From positions 51,934-81,953 of the forward strand of contig NW_005434541.1 in assembly GCF_000315625.1 (NCBI RefSeq): a DNA stretch of 30,020 bases, given 5' to 3'. The position numbers and the translations under genes were made by a program. The notes under the pieces were generated by a model. It worked only from the letters and a program-made list of their open reading frames with translations. It did not search any database and was not told where the DNA came from. This DNA comes from Guillardia theta CCMP2712. Taxonomy: Eukaryota > Cryptophyceae > Pyrenomonadales > Geminigeraceae. Of this stretch, positions 21,766 through 30,020 are shown piece by piece; the stretch's first letter is position 1, and every line of letters starts with the position of its first letter.

Positions 21766-22411
21766 TCCAGTTGACCCGAGAGATTTTGACCGGGCGGTTC
21801 AACTGACGAGGATGCGAAGGCAGAAAGACATTGATAACAAACACCATTAGCTCCACAAATCACTGCCTTTCAGCCTTGCGGGACAGCCTTTAACCCACAC
21901 CTAGTCACTCGCCTAAGTTGAAATTGCTGTCCTTTCATATGTCGTGCTTGGCAGGATCAGCATGAGGCCGGTCGGGAAGGTTGTCGGGGTAGGACAAGGT
22001 GAGGGAGGAGGAGGAGGAGGAGGAGGAGGAGGAGAAGGAGGAGGAGGAGGAGGAAGGGGAAGAGGACGAGGACGAGGAGGAAGACGAGGACGAGGACGAG
22101 GAGGACGAGGACGAGGACGAGGAGGAGGACGAGGACGAGGAGGAAGAAGAAGATGACGAGGAGGAGGTAGAGGAGGAGGTGGTGGAGGAGGAGAAGATAG
22201 AGGAGAAGATAGAGGAGAAGATAGGCAGAGGAGGAGGCAGAGGAGGCAGGAAGAATAGAGCGGGGTAGAGGGAGACAGCGATACCCGCTTTCTCTTTGTA
22301 TTAGTCATCAGAACACCCTGACATATCATACCAGATGTCGAAACAGCTCAACCAGATCCGGCAGCAAACGGTACTCCCGCCCTCACTTGTTGCTGTTGTC
22401 CTGATTAAAAT
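21766..22411. other. Divergent intergenic region with GAG/GAC repeat
   Basis: It lies between the roadblock 5' end (-) and the helical-repeat gene (+). 21996-22256 is a purine tract of GAG, GAGGAC and GAGGAT units. It gives an all-acidic open frame on + (22003-22268), which I read as microsatellite. An ATG at 22335 opens a 26-codon frame and may belong to the next gene. Confidence 0.5.
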
Positions 22412-23926
22412 ATGATCCTTGACTCTACAGCAGCAGACGATGAGCAGCTTGTGTTCACCAAAACAGCGCAAGAAATCTTTGAGGACCTCTGTTGTGACTG
22501 GCCACAGATAGCATGCGATGAAGCGATGCTTTTGATGGATAGTCTGACAGAGCTGAATGGATCGGGGCAGGTGCGATTACACATGGTGCTGTGTTTGCCG
22601 TCTCCACTTCATCTATCCAACTTCTTCTCCCTATCCTGTTCTCTTCACCATCCTCCTCCCTACCTCCTCCCTCCCCTTCCCCTTCCCCTTCTTCCTCCTC
22701 CTCCTCCTCCTCCTCCTCCCGTCCCTCAACTGAAGTCTCCGCAGCTGCGCTTTCAGAGGCAGCCTTGGTTCAGACTCTGCGAGAAACTTCTCAAGAGTCT
22801 GGTCTTCCTCCACAACTCCGGCCTGTCAGGGTCTGCTGCAGACAGGATGCTGAAGGGACGACCGGTGCTCGCTCCCTCTTCCTCCCTCATCATCGTCAAC
22901 ATCTTGCTGCCCCTAGAGCTCATTTGCGGGTCCAGCATGGAGGAGGGGAGCAGGTGGCTACAGGAGATCCACTCGGATGTGCGGCATGAGGATCTTGGAG
23001 GTTTCTTGGAGGAACAGAAGCAGGCAAGGGAGCAGGAGGAGGGGGAGAAGGAGAAAGGGGAGGAGAAGGAAAAGCAGGATGGGCAGCAGGATGGGCAGGA
23101 GGAGGAGAAGTTGGCGACGGAGGAAGACGATGACGATTTCGAGTTTGAGCCTATGGAAGGCAACGCGGATGAAAGCCTGAGCAAGCTGATGGAAGAGAAG
23201 TGCGGTCAAAAAGAGAAGAAGGAAACAAGCTGGGAGGAGGTGTTCTCCAAAATCGTCAAGGTGAGGGGTTGACAATTGTTTTGAGGAGAATGATGATGGT
23301 GGAGATGATGATAACAATCACAAAGATGATAATCATGGTGATGATGGTAGCAAAGAAATGAGATGACAATCATGACAGGTTGTCAAGGTTGTAACTTACG
23401 CAAGAATCGCGGATGGCTGGAGGGACTTTCAAGTGGACGAAGTTCTCATCCGAACTTTACGATCCCTCGTCTCCCATCCCGCGGGAAAGCTTGGCTATCC
23501 CCTCGTCCTCCACATCTTCTTCCTCATCCGCTCTCGGCTCCTCGACAAGCTTGACGCCTCCTCCTCCCTCCTCTCCTCTTTCCTCTCCCTCATCGACCCC
23601 AATGACCGCTCGGAGGAGTCTTCATCCTCCCTCCTCCGCTGTCTCGCCCTCCACGTCTGCGCCGCTGCATCTTGCGTAAGAGGAGGAGGAGGCTCGTCCG
23701 GTGCTCTGACAGAGGCGCAGGGGCAGCAGCAACAGGGAAGGAGAAGTTTCTTCCCTTGCAGCGAGGAGGAGGGGCGGCGAGCGCGGAGTGTCTGGGCGGA
23801 TGAGGAAGTGAGCGAGCGAGTCTGCAGGCTGCTTGCTGTTCGCCTGCTGGCGCTGCCGGCGGGAGGAGGAAAGGAAGCTGTGTGAGTGAAGGAGGCAGGA
23901 GGCAGGAGGCAGGAGGCAGGAGGCAG

Positions 23927-23977
<51 letters not shown>

Positions 23978-25072
23978 CAGGCAGATGGCGGGTTCATGTT
24001 CAAGGAATGGGGAGAGCGACTCAGCTTGTAATGGAGGGCTGAAGTAGGTAGGGAGATCCTTTTGAACGAGCGAGTGCGGAAGAGGATTGAGACATGAGAG
24101 GCGGGTCAGCGAGGGAGGAGGAGGGGAGCTGGCGTAACAATGGCAGCAGGAGCGAGGCGCTGCCGGAGCCCGTGGAGGAGGAGGAGATCTTGACCTGCCG
24201 CGTCCTCTCCTCCTTCGCTCTCGGCGCCTCCAGTCATCTGCTCGACACCCTCCTCCTCAAGACCGGAGGAATCCGATCCCTCGCTCACAGACTGACCTGC
24301 CAGACAAGTCCTGGTGCTGCCCCCTCCCTGCCTCCTGCCCCCTGCCTCCTGCCCCCTGCCTCCTGCCTCCTGCCTCCTGCCCCCTGCCCCCCTGACTCCT
24401 GCTCTTGTTGCTGCTTCTCCTTCCCTTTGCGTCTCGTCTCGTTCTGCTCTCTTTTTCCCTTTCCTGTTATCCCTCCTCCTCACTCAACGTTTCTCCGCCC
24501 TTGAGCCTCCTGTCTCCCCCCCCTCCCTCTCTCCCTCTCCCTCCGCCTCCGCCACTCCCTCGATCTGCTTCCTCTTCCTCCTCTGCCCTCTCTTGTTTTC
24601 CTCTGGCTCTCTTCGCTCTCTCTCACTGACCCCCTCCTCCCCTTTCATTGCTTCCTCCCTTATCGTCTCCTCCCTTGTCGTCTCCTCCCTTGTCGTCTCT
24701 TCGCTGATCGCCTCCTCCAGAGGCCCATGCTCGCAAGGTCGGCACTCTCGTCCTCCTCTCCGGCTGCTCGCACGAGATTTTCAGCTTCGTCCGCCGCCTT
24801 CCTTCCTTCACCCAACAGCTCGGCTCTCCGTTTCACGAGCTCATGCGCTTTTTTGCCCTCCTTCATCAACCGGACTCCTCCTCCTCCTCCTCCTCCTCCT
24901 CCTCCTCCTCCTCCTCCTCCTCCCCCGACTCAGCAGAGGTTCCTCCTCGTCTCCTACTGCGTCTTCTGACCTCTCTCCGCAGAAAGTCTGTGAGGATCTG
25001 ATCCTGATTCTTGAGAGCTGGAGCTGCGAATATGAAGGATCTTCTCTGCTGAAGGAGCAGGAGCAAGAGCAA

Positions 25073-25111
<39 letters not shown>

Positions 25112-25866
25112 AAGAAGGATGAGCAGGAGCAGGAGAAGAAGGAGGAACAGGAGAAGCAGGAGAGTGCAGGGCTCCTCCTCCTGCAGGTCCTCAGCATTCT
25201 TCTCAGCTGCCAGAACAGCAGGAACCTTCGGACGAGGATAACCAAGAGATTTCCCCTCCTCCTCTCGAGGATGCGCGAACTTCAGGCCAAGGTCACTGTC
25301 GACAAAGCCTCCTCCTCCTGGAGAACTCCTGGCCCGTTCACTCCCCACTCTCCATTCCTCTTCCTCTGCTCTTCTTTTCTTTCCCTCGTTCCTTTTTCTT
25401 TCCACATCTCTCTTCTCCTCTCCTCCCACTCCTCCTCCCCTTGTCTCCTTCCTCCTCCTCCTCTTGTCTCGTTCCACCTCCTTCCCTCCCCCCCTCTTCG
25501 TCCTGCTGAAAATCCACAGGTCCAAAAGGCGATTGCCGAGCTGCAGTCGGAGATTCTGCGGGTGAGGGGAAGGGGAGAGGGAGTTCAACATGTCGTGATC
25601 CTGATCAAGGTGGAGCAGCAGGGAACCAGTGAGCTTCAGGTCGAACAGGTCGAGGAGGTCGAGGAGGTCGGGGAGGTCGAGGAGGTCGAGGAGGTCGAGG
25701 ACCGACAGAGGAAGCGGAGGATGCAAGCCTTGCGGAGGAGAAAGGATGTGAGAGCGGCAGCGGAAGGGAGGGGGATGGGGGATGACGTACATCGCAGGCC
25801 CTCCTCGGCTCCAGCCTGCTGCTCAAGAACGTGCTGCTCGACCCTCACTCGCGCAAGGCGGACTGA
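22412..25866 (+). CDS. Large helical-repeat-like protein, function unknown
   Basis: Exons 22412-22570, 22745-23260, 23379-23881, 24150-24307, 24721-24938, 24983-25291, 25520-25561, 25610-25747 and 25798-25866 are phase-consistent, giving about 703 residues. Leucine-rich amphipathic helices suggest an ARM/HEAT-like solenoid, for example DEVLIRTLRSLVSHPAGKLG, CRVLSSFALGASSHLLDTLL and KVGTLVLLSGCSHEIFSFV. These are broken by a charged insert (E/K/Q-rich, about residues 140-205), a poly-Ser run, a (Gln-Glu)n run from the (CAGGAG)n tract at 25047-25164, and a Val-Glu-Glu repeat at 25638-25699. Introns are 44-413 nt. The 5' end is unresolved: ATG 22412 follows an in-frame stop, while ATG 22335 (MSKQLNQIRQQT) looks start-like but cannot be spliced in phase to this frame. 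I do not recognise the family. Confidence 0.6.
23889..23979. repeat. (GGAGGCA)n followed by (GGCA)n
   Basis: About six GGAGGCA heptamers pass into about eleven GGCA tetramers, within intron 23882-24149 of the helical-repeat gene. Confidence 0.9.
24326..24395. repeat. (CTGCCTC)n simple repeat
   Basis: CTGCCTC and CTGCCCC heptamers repeat inside intron 24308-24720 of the helical-repeat gene. They resemble the complement of the GGAGGCA array at 23889. Confidence 0.85.
25047..25164 (+). repeat. Coding (GAGCAG)n tract, Gln-Glu repeat
   Basis: This copy of the window's common hexanucleotide lies inside an exon of the helical-repeat gene. It is read as alternating Glu and Gln with interspersed KK, so the microsatellite has been kept in frame here. 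Confidence 0.8.
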
Positions 25867-26182
25867 AGGAAGAGTTTGTGAGTACAGGAAGTACACTGGA
25901 CTCTCTGTTCCGCCCTCAGCCAAGGTGGTGTGTGGGGTGTATGGAACGAGGAGGAGGAGTGGATGGTGAATAGGGGGAGGAAGAGAGGAGAAACGACCAA
26001 CTGGACAACTTGTTGTAAGAACTCGCCAGGAGTCAGATGAAGTTCATTCGCATGATGGGAGAGGTCGCGATGGCCAGGGTGCGGAGGAGGAGAAGGAGGA
26101 GGAGGTGAAGGAGGAGGTGAAGGGGATGGCAAGGATTCAAGTATGTTGTTCTTTCATTCAGATCACATGCTCATCAGCTACC
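25867..26182. other. Convergent intergenic region
   Basis: It is 316 bases between two 3' ends. It holds GAGGAG-rich purine stretches near 26080-26125. I see no gene. Confidence 0.6.
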
Positions 26183-26698
26183 TCACTTGGGTCCCTGCTC
26201 GAAGCGGGGGAGACCGTCCTCGGGGAGAACAGGGATCGCCTTCTCGCTCGTCCAGATGTGGAACTGAGCAGCAGGAGGCTTGTCCATCAGGCCGCACGGG
26301 AGCACGTAGAACTCTCCGGCGTTGCCGTACACGTACGTTCCGCAGTCCTTGCAGAAGTGACGCGGCATCTGCTTAGCAGCGAAGCTGCCGGTGCTCTCGC
26401 CGTTGACGATCTTGACGTTGTCCTTGGGGAAGCCAGAGCCGTGGAAGTAGGGGGCAGCGCAAGTCTTCCTGCACTCGACGCAGTGGCAGTAGGCGACGAA
26501 CATGGGGTTGCCGCTGTACTCAACCTGGAGGACGAGGATGAGAAACAAGTACAAGGAGGACGAGGATGAGAAACAAGTGCAAGGAGGACGAGGATGAGAA
26601 AGAAGTACAAGGAGGACGAGGATGAGAAAGAAGTACAAGGGAGGACAAGTCAAGGTTCTCACCTTCACCTTTCCGCAGATGCAACTGTAGGAGGACAT
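26183..26698 (-). CDS. GFA/CENP-V family zinc-binding protein
   Basis: Exons 26698-26663 and 26524-26183 give a 125-residue single-domain protein. Zinc-ligand patterns of the GFA (glutathione-dependent formaldehyde-activating enzyme-like)/CENP-V Mss4-like fold are all present: SCICGKVK at residues 5-12, YCHCVECRK near 24-32, and HFCKDCGTYVY near 64-74. KAIPVLPEDGLPRF near the C-terminus is also typical. Substrate is unknown; many members are not proven to act on S-hydroxymethylglutathione, so catalytic annotation should be cautious. Exon 1 encodes only MSSYSCICGKVK before a GTGAGA donor. The 138-nt intron is mostly four copies of a 28-bp repeat. No targeting peptide is visible at this start, so a cytosolic protein is likely. 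The gene is convergent with its left neighbour. Confidence 0.9.
   Translation of the reverse strand: MSSYSCICGKVKVRTLTCPPLYFFLILVLLVLLSHPRPPCTCFSSSSSLYLFLILVLQVEYSGNPMFVAYCHCVECRKTCAAPYFHGSGFPKDNVKIVNGESTGSFAAKQMPRHFCKDCGTYVYGNAGEFYVLPCGLMDKPPAAQFHIWTSEKAIPVLPEDGLPRFEQGPK
26528..26639. repeat. 28-bp tandem repeat, four copies
   Basis: The unit begins GAGGACGAGGATGAGAAA and ends AAGTACAAG. The copies at 26528, 26556, 26584 and 26612 differ at two positions. They fill the GFA-family intron and abut its 3' splice site, so on the sense strand each copy duplicates a pyrimidine-rich, splice-acceptor-like segment. Confidence 0.95.
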
Positions 26699-27349
26699 TG
26701 CTGCAGAACACAGCAGATCAGTATGCTGCGACATGCAAGGAGAAATGCCGATAGGGATTTGACAACTGCTCGCAAAGACAGTGGGGATATGATGGCCAGT
26801 GCGAACCTTTAGCCAGTGAAGAAGAACTGACAGGGACCACAAACAGGAGAAAGAGGAGAAAGCTAGCTTTGAGGATGGCAGACATCATCTTGGACACAAG
26901 CCGATTCCTTCTTTCTACACACTAAAATCAACAGCAGAAGAAATAGAGAATTCAGCAGTTATATGGCATTCGAACCATCAGAATCACCATCTTTCCTACA
27001 TCTAGTCACAGTATCTAAATCCTTTAACTTTGCAGAGCACCTTTCTTCCTTCCGTTTCCGCATCCTCCTCCTCTTTTTGCTCACGATCTCTCCGACGTGC
27101 GGACCTCAGTCTCTCTCCTCTTCTCTCTCTCTCCACTCTTCTCTTCGTCTCTCTCCCCTCTTCTCGCTCTTCTCTACTCCTTCTTCCTCCCGTCCTCTCC
27201 TCCTCTCCCTCTCCCTCTTTTCCCCTCTCCCCCTCTCTCCCTCTCTCCCTCTCCCTCTCCCTGCTCCCCTCCCTCTTCTTGAAGTGCCCCAGCCCTTTAA
27301 AACCATTTAAAAGCCACTAAAATGAGTTTTAATTAGCCACACTCAAGGG

Positions 27350-28010
27350 TTACCAGTCACCACCGGTACTTTTCTCTGCTAGTACTGGGGTGTGATTCCT
27401 TAGGCTGGGGTAGGTGGTTCACTTGCACCACGGGTAGGGTGGTACACTCACAAATGACAGGGTACTTTTAACAGTATTTTGCCGTTCCGAGATGGGGGTA
27501 GGGTAAATTGTGAGGGTGGGGTACTACAGGGGAATAGGGGTAGTTGGTAATGTTTGATGGGGGTGTGATCCAGCAGGGTGGTAAAATTGATAGGGTAGGG
27601 TGAATCTAGAGAGGGTAGCAGTGGGGTCAGTAACGGTTTGGTGGGTGGGGTAATGCTCAAGGTGGGGACCGCCTTTTAAAGCGATAGAAGGGATGTTCCA
27701 AGTAAAACGGTATATCATAGGGGGTAGGGGTATGATCATCAGGTGGGTAGCGGTAATCATCTAGGTGGGTAGGGGTAGACATCATCGGGGTACATGTCAA
27801 AACAGGTGGGTCGTCTTCAAAATGGATGCATGACTCTTAAAGGGTGGGTAGTAAAGATAGGATTGGGGAAATGGGGGGTTATCAATGACAATTAGAGGGG
27901 TGGGGGTAATTTATTGTACCTTATTGACCACCAAAACTGCATTGTTTGTAAGGGGTGTACCAAAATAGAAAGGGGTGGGGGTAGTTTAATAGGGGGTAGT
28001 GCTCAGGACG
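27350..28010. repeat. Spaced GGGTAG/GGGGTA tract repeat
   Basis: GGGTAGGG, GGGGTAGGGG and GGTGGGTAG runs occur every 15-30 bases for about 650 bases, with A/T-rich spacers. It is the longest of the three G-tract blocks. Some segments have four close G3 runs, which could form quadruplexes. Confidence 0.6.
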
Positions 28011-28932
28011 GTGCTCATCAGTGCCACCTTGGTTGCATGTTGCCACATCCCCCCACCCCTGACCCCCTGAAGTACCTGACCCCTACCCGCTCAATCTCAA
28101 ATGTACTTCAGGTACCCTACTTTGTTATGAGCAAATGTACCCCCACCCTCTCTTTTTCCATTCCTTAATTGGGGAAGCACCCCATAATTTTGTCCACAAC
28201 GACATACCCACCACTCTGGTGTGTAATCATTAATCATGTACCCCTCCCATAGCCTTGAAGGACCCCATGACTCGGACGGTATCGCCTCAAGTTCAAGACC
28301 TGTTAAAGTCACGCCTCTCTGTGACTCTGCCCCACTGCGCCGGGCGAGTAAAGCCGCTGAGCCGCGGCTGCCGCCTGAGCCGCCGCTGACTCGAACCGGC
28401 GCCGACTCCGGCCCGGCGGTCCGGAGCCCGGCCCTCCCGGCCCGCCGGGCAGAGTCACGGCGGGGCTCAGCTGCGAGCCTCTGTCACGTCCCCAACGGTG
28501 AACCGTCACCCGGCCGCAGCGTCACTACTAATAACTGACTCAGGCCGCCCGGCCGCTTTCACGGCTCGGAGTACCGTAGGCTCATTACTCAAGTTAAGTT
28601 AAAAATCACTGAGTACGCTACTACGGCCGCCGGTACTGGACCGGCGTTGCGCCGGGCCGGACCGCCGGCCCCGCAACTTGATTTGAAGCCCGGCGCCGAG
28701 CCTCCCAGGCCCGGCCTGTCCGGGCCCCGGCGCTGCCGGACGCCACCGCGCGACCGGGCCGTCCGGTACGATCTCATCCGCCCTTTAGGCTTTACTTGAA
28801 AGTACTGCCAGACTGATCCGCCGATCCGGCCATTCAGGGGGCTGTGAGGCATCCGAGTTTTACGGCTATTTTCTTTGTTTTGATTTTTTTGGTTTTTTTG
28901 GTGTCTGCAAAAGGGACTGGGTGATCCGGAAC

Positions 28933-28999
<67 letters not shown>

Positions 29000-29080
29000 G
29001 GGAGCAGGAGCAAGTGCAGGAGCAGGAGCAGGAGCAGGAGCAGGGGCAGGAGCAGGAGCAGGAGCGGGAGCAGGGGCAGA
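28933..29080. repeat. (CAGGAG)n microsatellite, about 24 units
   Basis: This is an imperfect CAGGAG array with CGGGAG, CAAGTG and CAGGGG variants. It ends about 30 bases upstream of the RCC1-like start codon. The Gln-Glu frame from 28921 stops at 29101-29103 (TAA) before that gene. Confidence 0.9.
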
Positions 29081-29110
29081 GAAAGAACGAGAACTCGATG
29101 TAACCTCGCG

Positions 29111-30020
29111 ATGGGCCGGGGAGAATCGTCTGAGATTGCGTTGGACCTTGACGCTTGGGGGAGTGCGAGGAGGGCGAGACCAGCATCTCTCGTGCAGTTG
29201 GACCTGTATGCACTCGATCAAGACGATGTAGAGGAAGATGATGGAGAGGAGGAAGCGGAGGAGGAGGGAGAGAGGGGGGAGCGAGAAGACGGAGACATGG
29301 ACGATGAAGCCGATCTTGAGAGTTGGGATCCAACTGAGGACCAGCTTGTGGTGGATTTCAAGGTCTTGCCGATGCTGCCTGCGGCATGAGACGTGAGCAC
29401 TCTTGACGCAGGCGTACGCGATCGGAGACAACGAGGGCGGCGAGCTCGGAGTCGGAAGAGCAGGGGGAGGAGAAGCAGCTACGAAGATGGTGGGGGGTTC
29501 CTCGTCTCGTTCCACTCGATCTCATCCTCACACTGCCCCAGCAAGTCATGACGTCCAGCTCCCTCTACGGAGGGTCCCCACTAGCTCAGAGCAACCAGCA
29601 GCTTCCACGTTCGACTTCCCCTCGCCCCTCGTCCCCTCCCGTGCTGACCCTCGCACAGGAGTAGCAGCATGCGGCGACGCGTTCTCCGTCTTCCAGGTGC
29701 GGGTCACCCCATCTGGACCCGAGCTGAGCTTGGCCACCAGTCGCTTGCTGGCGAGCTGTTCTCAGTCGGGCTGGCTAACGGCGGGAGGCTCGGGCTGGGC
29801 CACCTGGAGGTACATGCTCTCGGAAAGTCTAGTACTCCTCATAGCTCTGAAGGACAAGGTCCATCCCACGCCGGTGCCCCTCCCTAGAGTGAAGGTATGT
29901 CGACCCTGTCCCCCCCCCCCCTCCCTCTTCCGTGGACTGATGGGAGGATCAGGTCTCTAGAATGGCGTGCGGCGCCAGGCATTGCGTGCTGGTAGGAAGA
30001 GACCACAGCGTGTGGGGATG
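29111..30020 (+). CDS. RCC1-repeat protein (3' end beyond window)
   Basis: RCC1 repeats build a seven-bladed propeller used in Ran guanine-nucleotide exchange and in many unrelated regulators, so the family name does not fix the function. Exons 29111-29362, 29412-29696, 29756-29809, 29853-29894 and 29953->30020 are all in phase, with introns of 49, 59, 43 and 58 nt. An acidic N-terminus (DDVEEDDGEEEAEEEGE) precedes the repeats: AYAIGDNEGGELGVG, then VAACGDAFSVFQ joined to LFSVGLANGGRLGLGHLE, DKVHPTPVPLPRVK, and MACGARHCVLVGRDHSVWG. Those phrases reproduce the GxLGxG, P-x-P-x-x-V and VACG-x-x-H-x-x-x-L rhythm of one to two blades. A Ser/Thr/Pro-rich insert (about residues 108-165) interrupts the first visible blade. 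The gene runs off the right edge. Confidence 0.82.

Larger units (their letters stand above)
26699..29110. other. 2.4-kb gene-free region between divergent 5' ends
   Basis: The order of blocks is: mixed sequence to about 27030, a CT-rich tract (27040-27290), spaced G tracts (27350-28010), a C-tract segment (28040-28180), a CpG island with GAGTCA/TGACTC-like motifs (28260-28790), T-rich sequence (28860-28915), and a (CAGGAG)n array (28933-29080). No supported gene lies here; the open frames follow base composition. Confidence 0.6.

Noticed and set aside
21999-22268. Acidic open frame of nearly pure Glu/Asp
   Set aside because: It arises from a GAG/GAC/GAT purine repeat with no flanking non-repetitive coding sequence.
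28921-29103. 60-codon Gln-Glu open frame
   Set aside because: It is a direct translation of the (CAGGAG)n microsatellite, ends in its own stop, and has no splice connection in phase to the RCC1-like start.

Overview
The window reads as nuclear DNA of a photosynthetic eukaryote with a complex (secondary) plastid, most probably a cryptophyte such as Guillardia theta. The evidence is dense genes on both strands split by many very short GT-AG introns (about 43-60 nt), a phosphoglycerate kinase with a two-part plastid leader (signal peptide plus transit peptide), mixed base composition, abundant (CAGGAG)n microsatellites and one 100-N assembly gap. The species name is inference. I saw no bacterial-style operons, tRNA or rRNA genes, CRISPR arrays or intact transposons.

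Layout, left to right. 1-3757 (-): an SMPD4 (neutral sphingomyelinase 3) homologue in eight recognisable exons, cut by the left edge. 4156-8822 (-): a single-pass receptor with two tandem ANF/periplasmic-binding-like ectodomains and a cytoplasmic RelA/SpoT-like C-terminal domain; this is the most unusual gene here. 10336-11249 (+): a JTB-like cysteine-rich type I membrane protein. 11538-12731 (-): a coiled-coil protein of unknown function. 13571-16902 (+): a GT23/FUT8-like fucosyltransferase with a helical-repeat-like N-terminus, interrupted by the assembly gap. 17175-19136 (-): plastid phosphoglycerate kinase in seven exons. 20515-21765 (-): roadblock/LC7 dynein light chain in four exons. 22412-25866 (+): a large helical-repeat-like protein that I do not recognise. 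26183-26698 (-): a small GFA/CENP-V-type zinc protein. 29111-30020 (+): the start of an RCC1-repeat protein, cut by the right edge.

The genes are mostly unrelated housekeeping functions: lipid and nuclear-envelope biology, glycosylation, plastid carbon metabolism, dynein motor, receptor signalling. They do not form a pathway. Exon models were built by hand by matching splice consensus, codon phase and family patterns; phases close exactly for SMPD4, the receptor, JTB-like, PGK, roadblock, GFA and RCC1. Unresolved spots are the fucosyltransferase at the gap, the 5' end of the 22412 gene, and both ends of the coiled-coil gene.

Several gene-free stretches share an odd architecture: a tract of spaced GGGTA/GGGGT (or complementary) runs next to a CpG-rich island carrying GAGTCA/TGACTC-like motifs. 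They lie at about 9230-9950, 19205-20345 and 27350-28790, with partial versions at 3780-4080 and 13130-13480.
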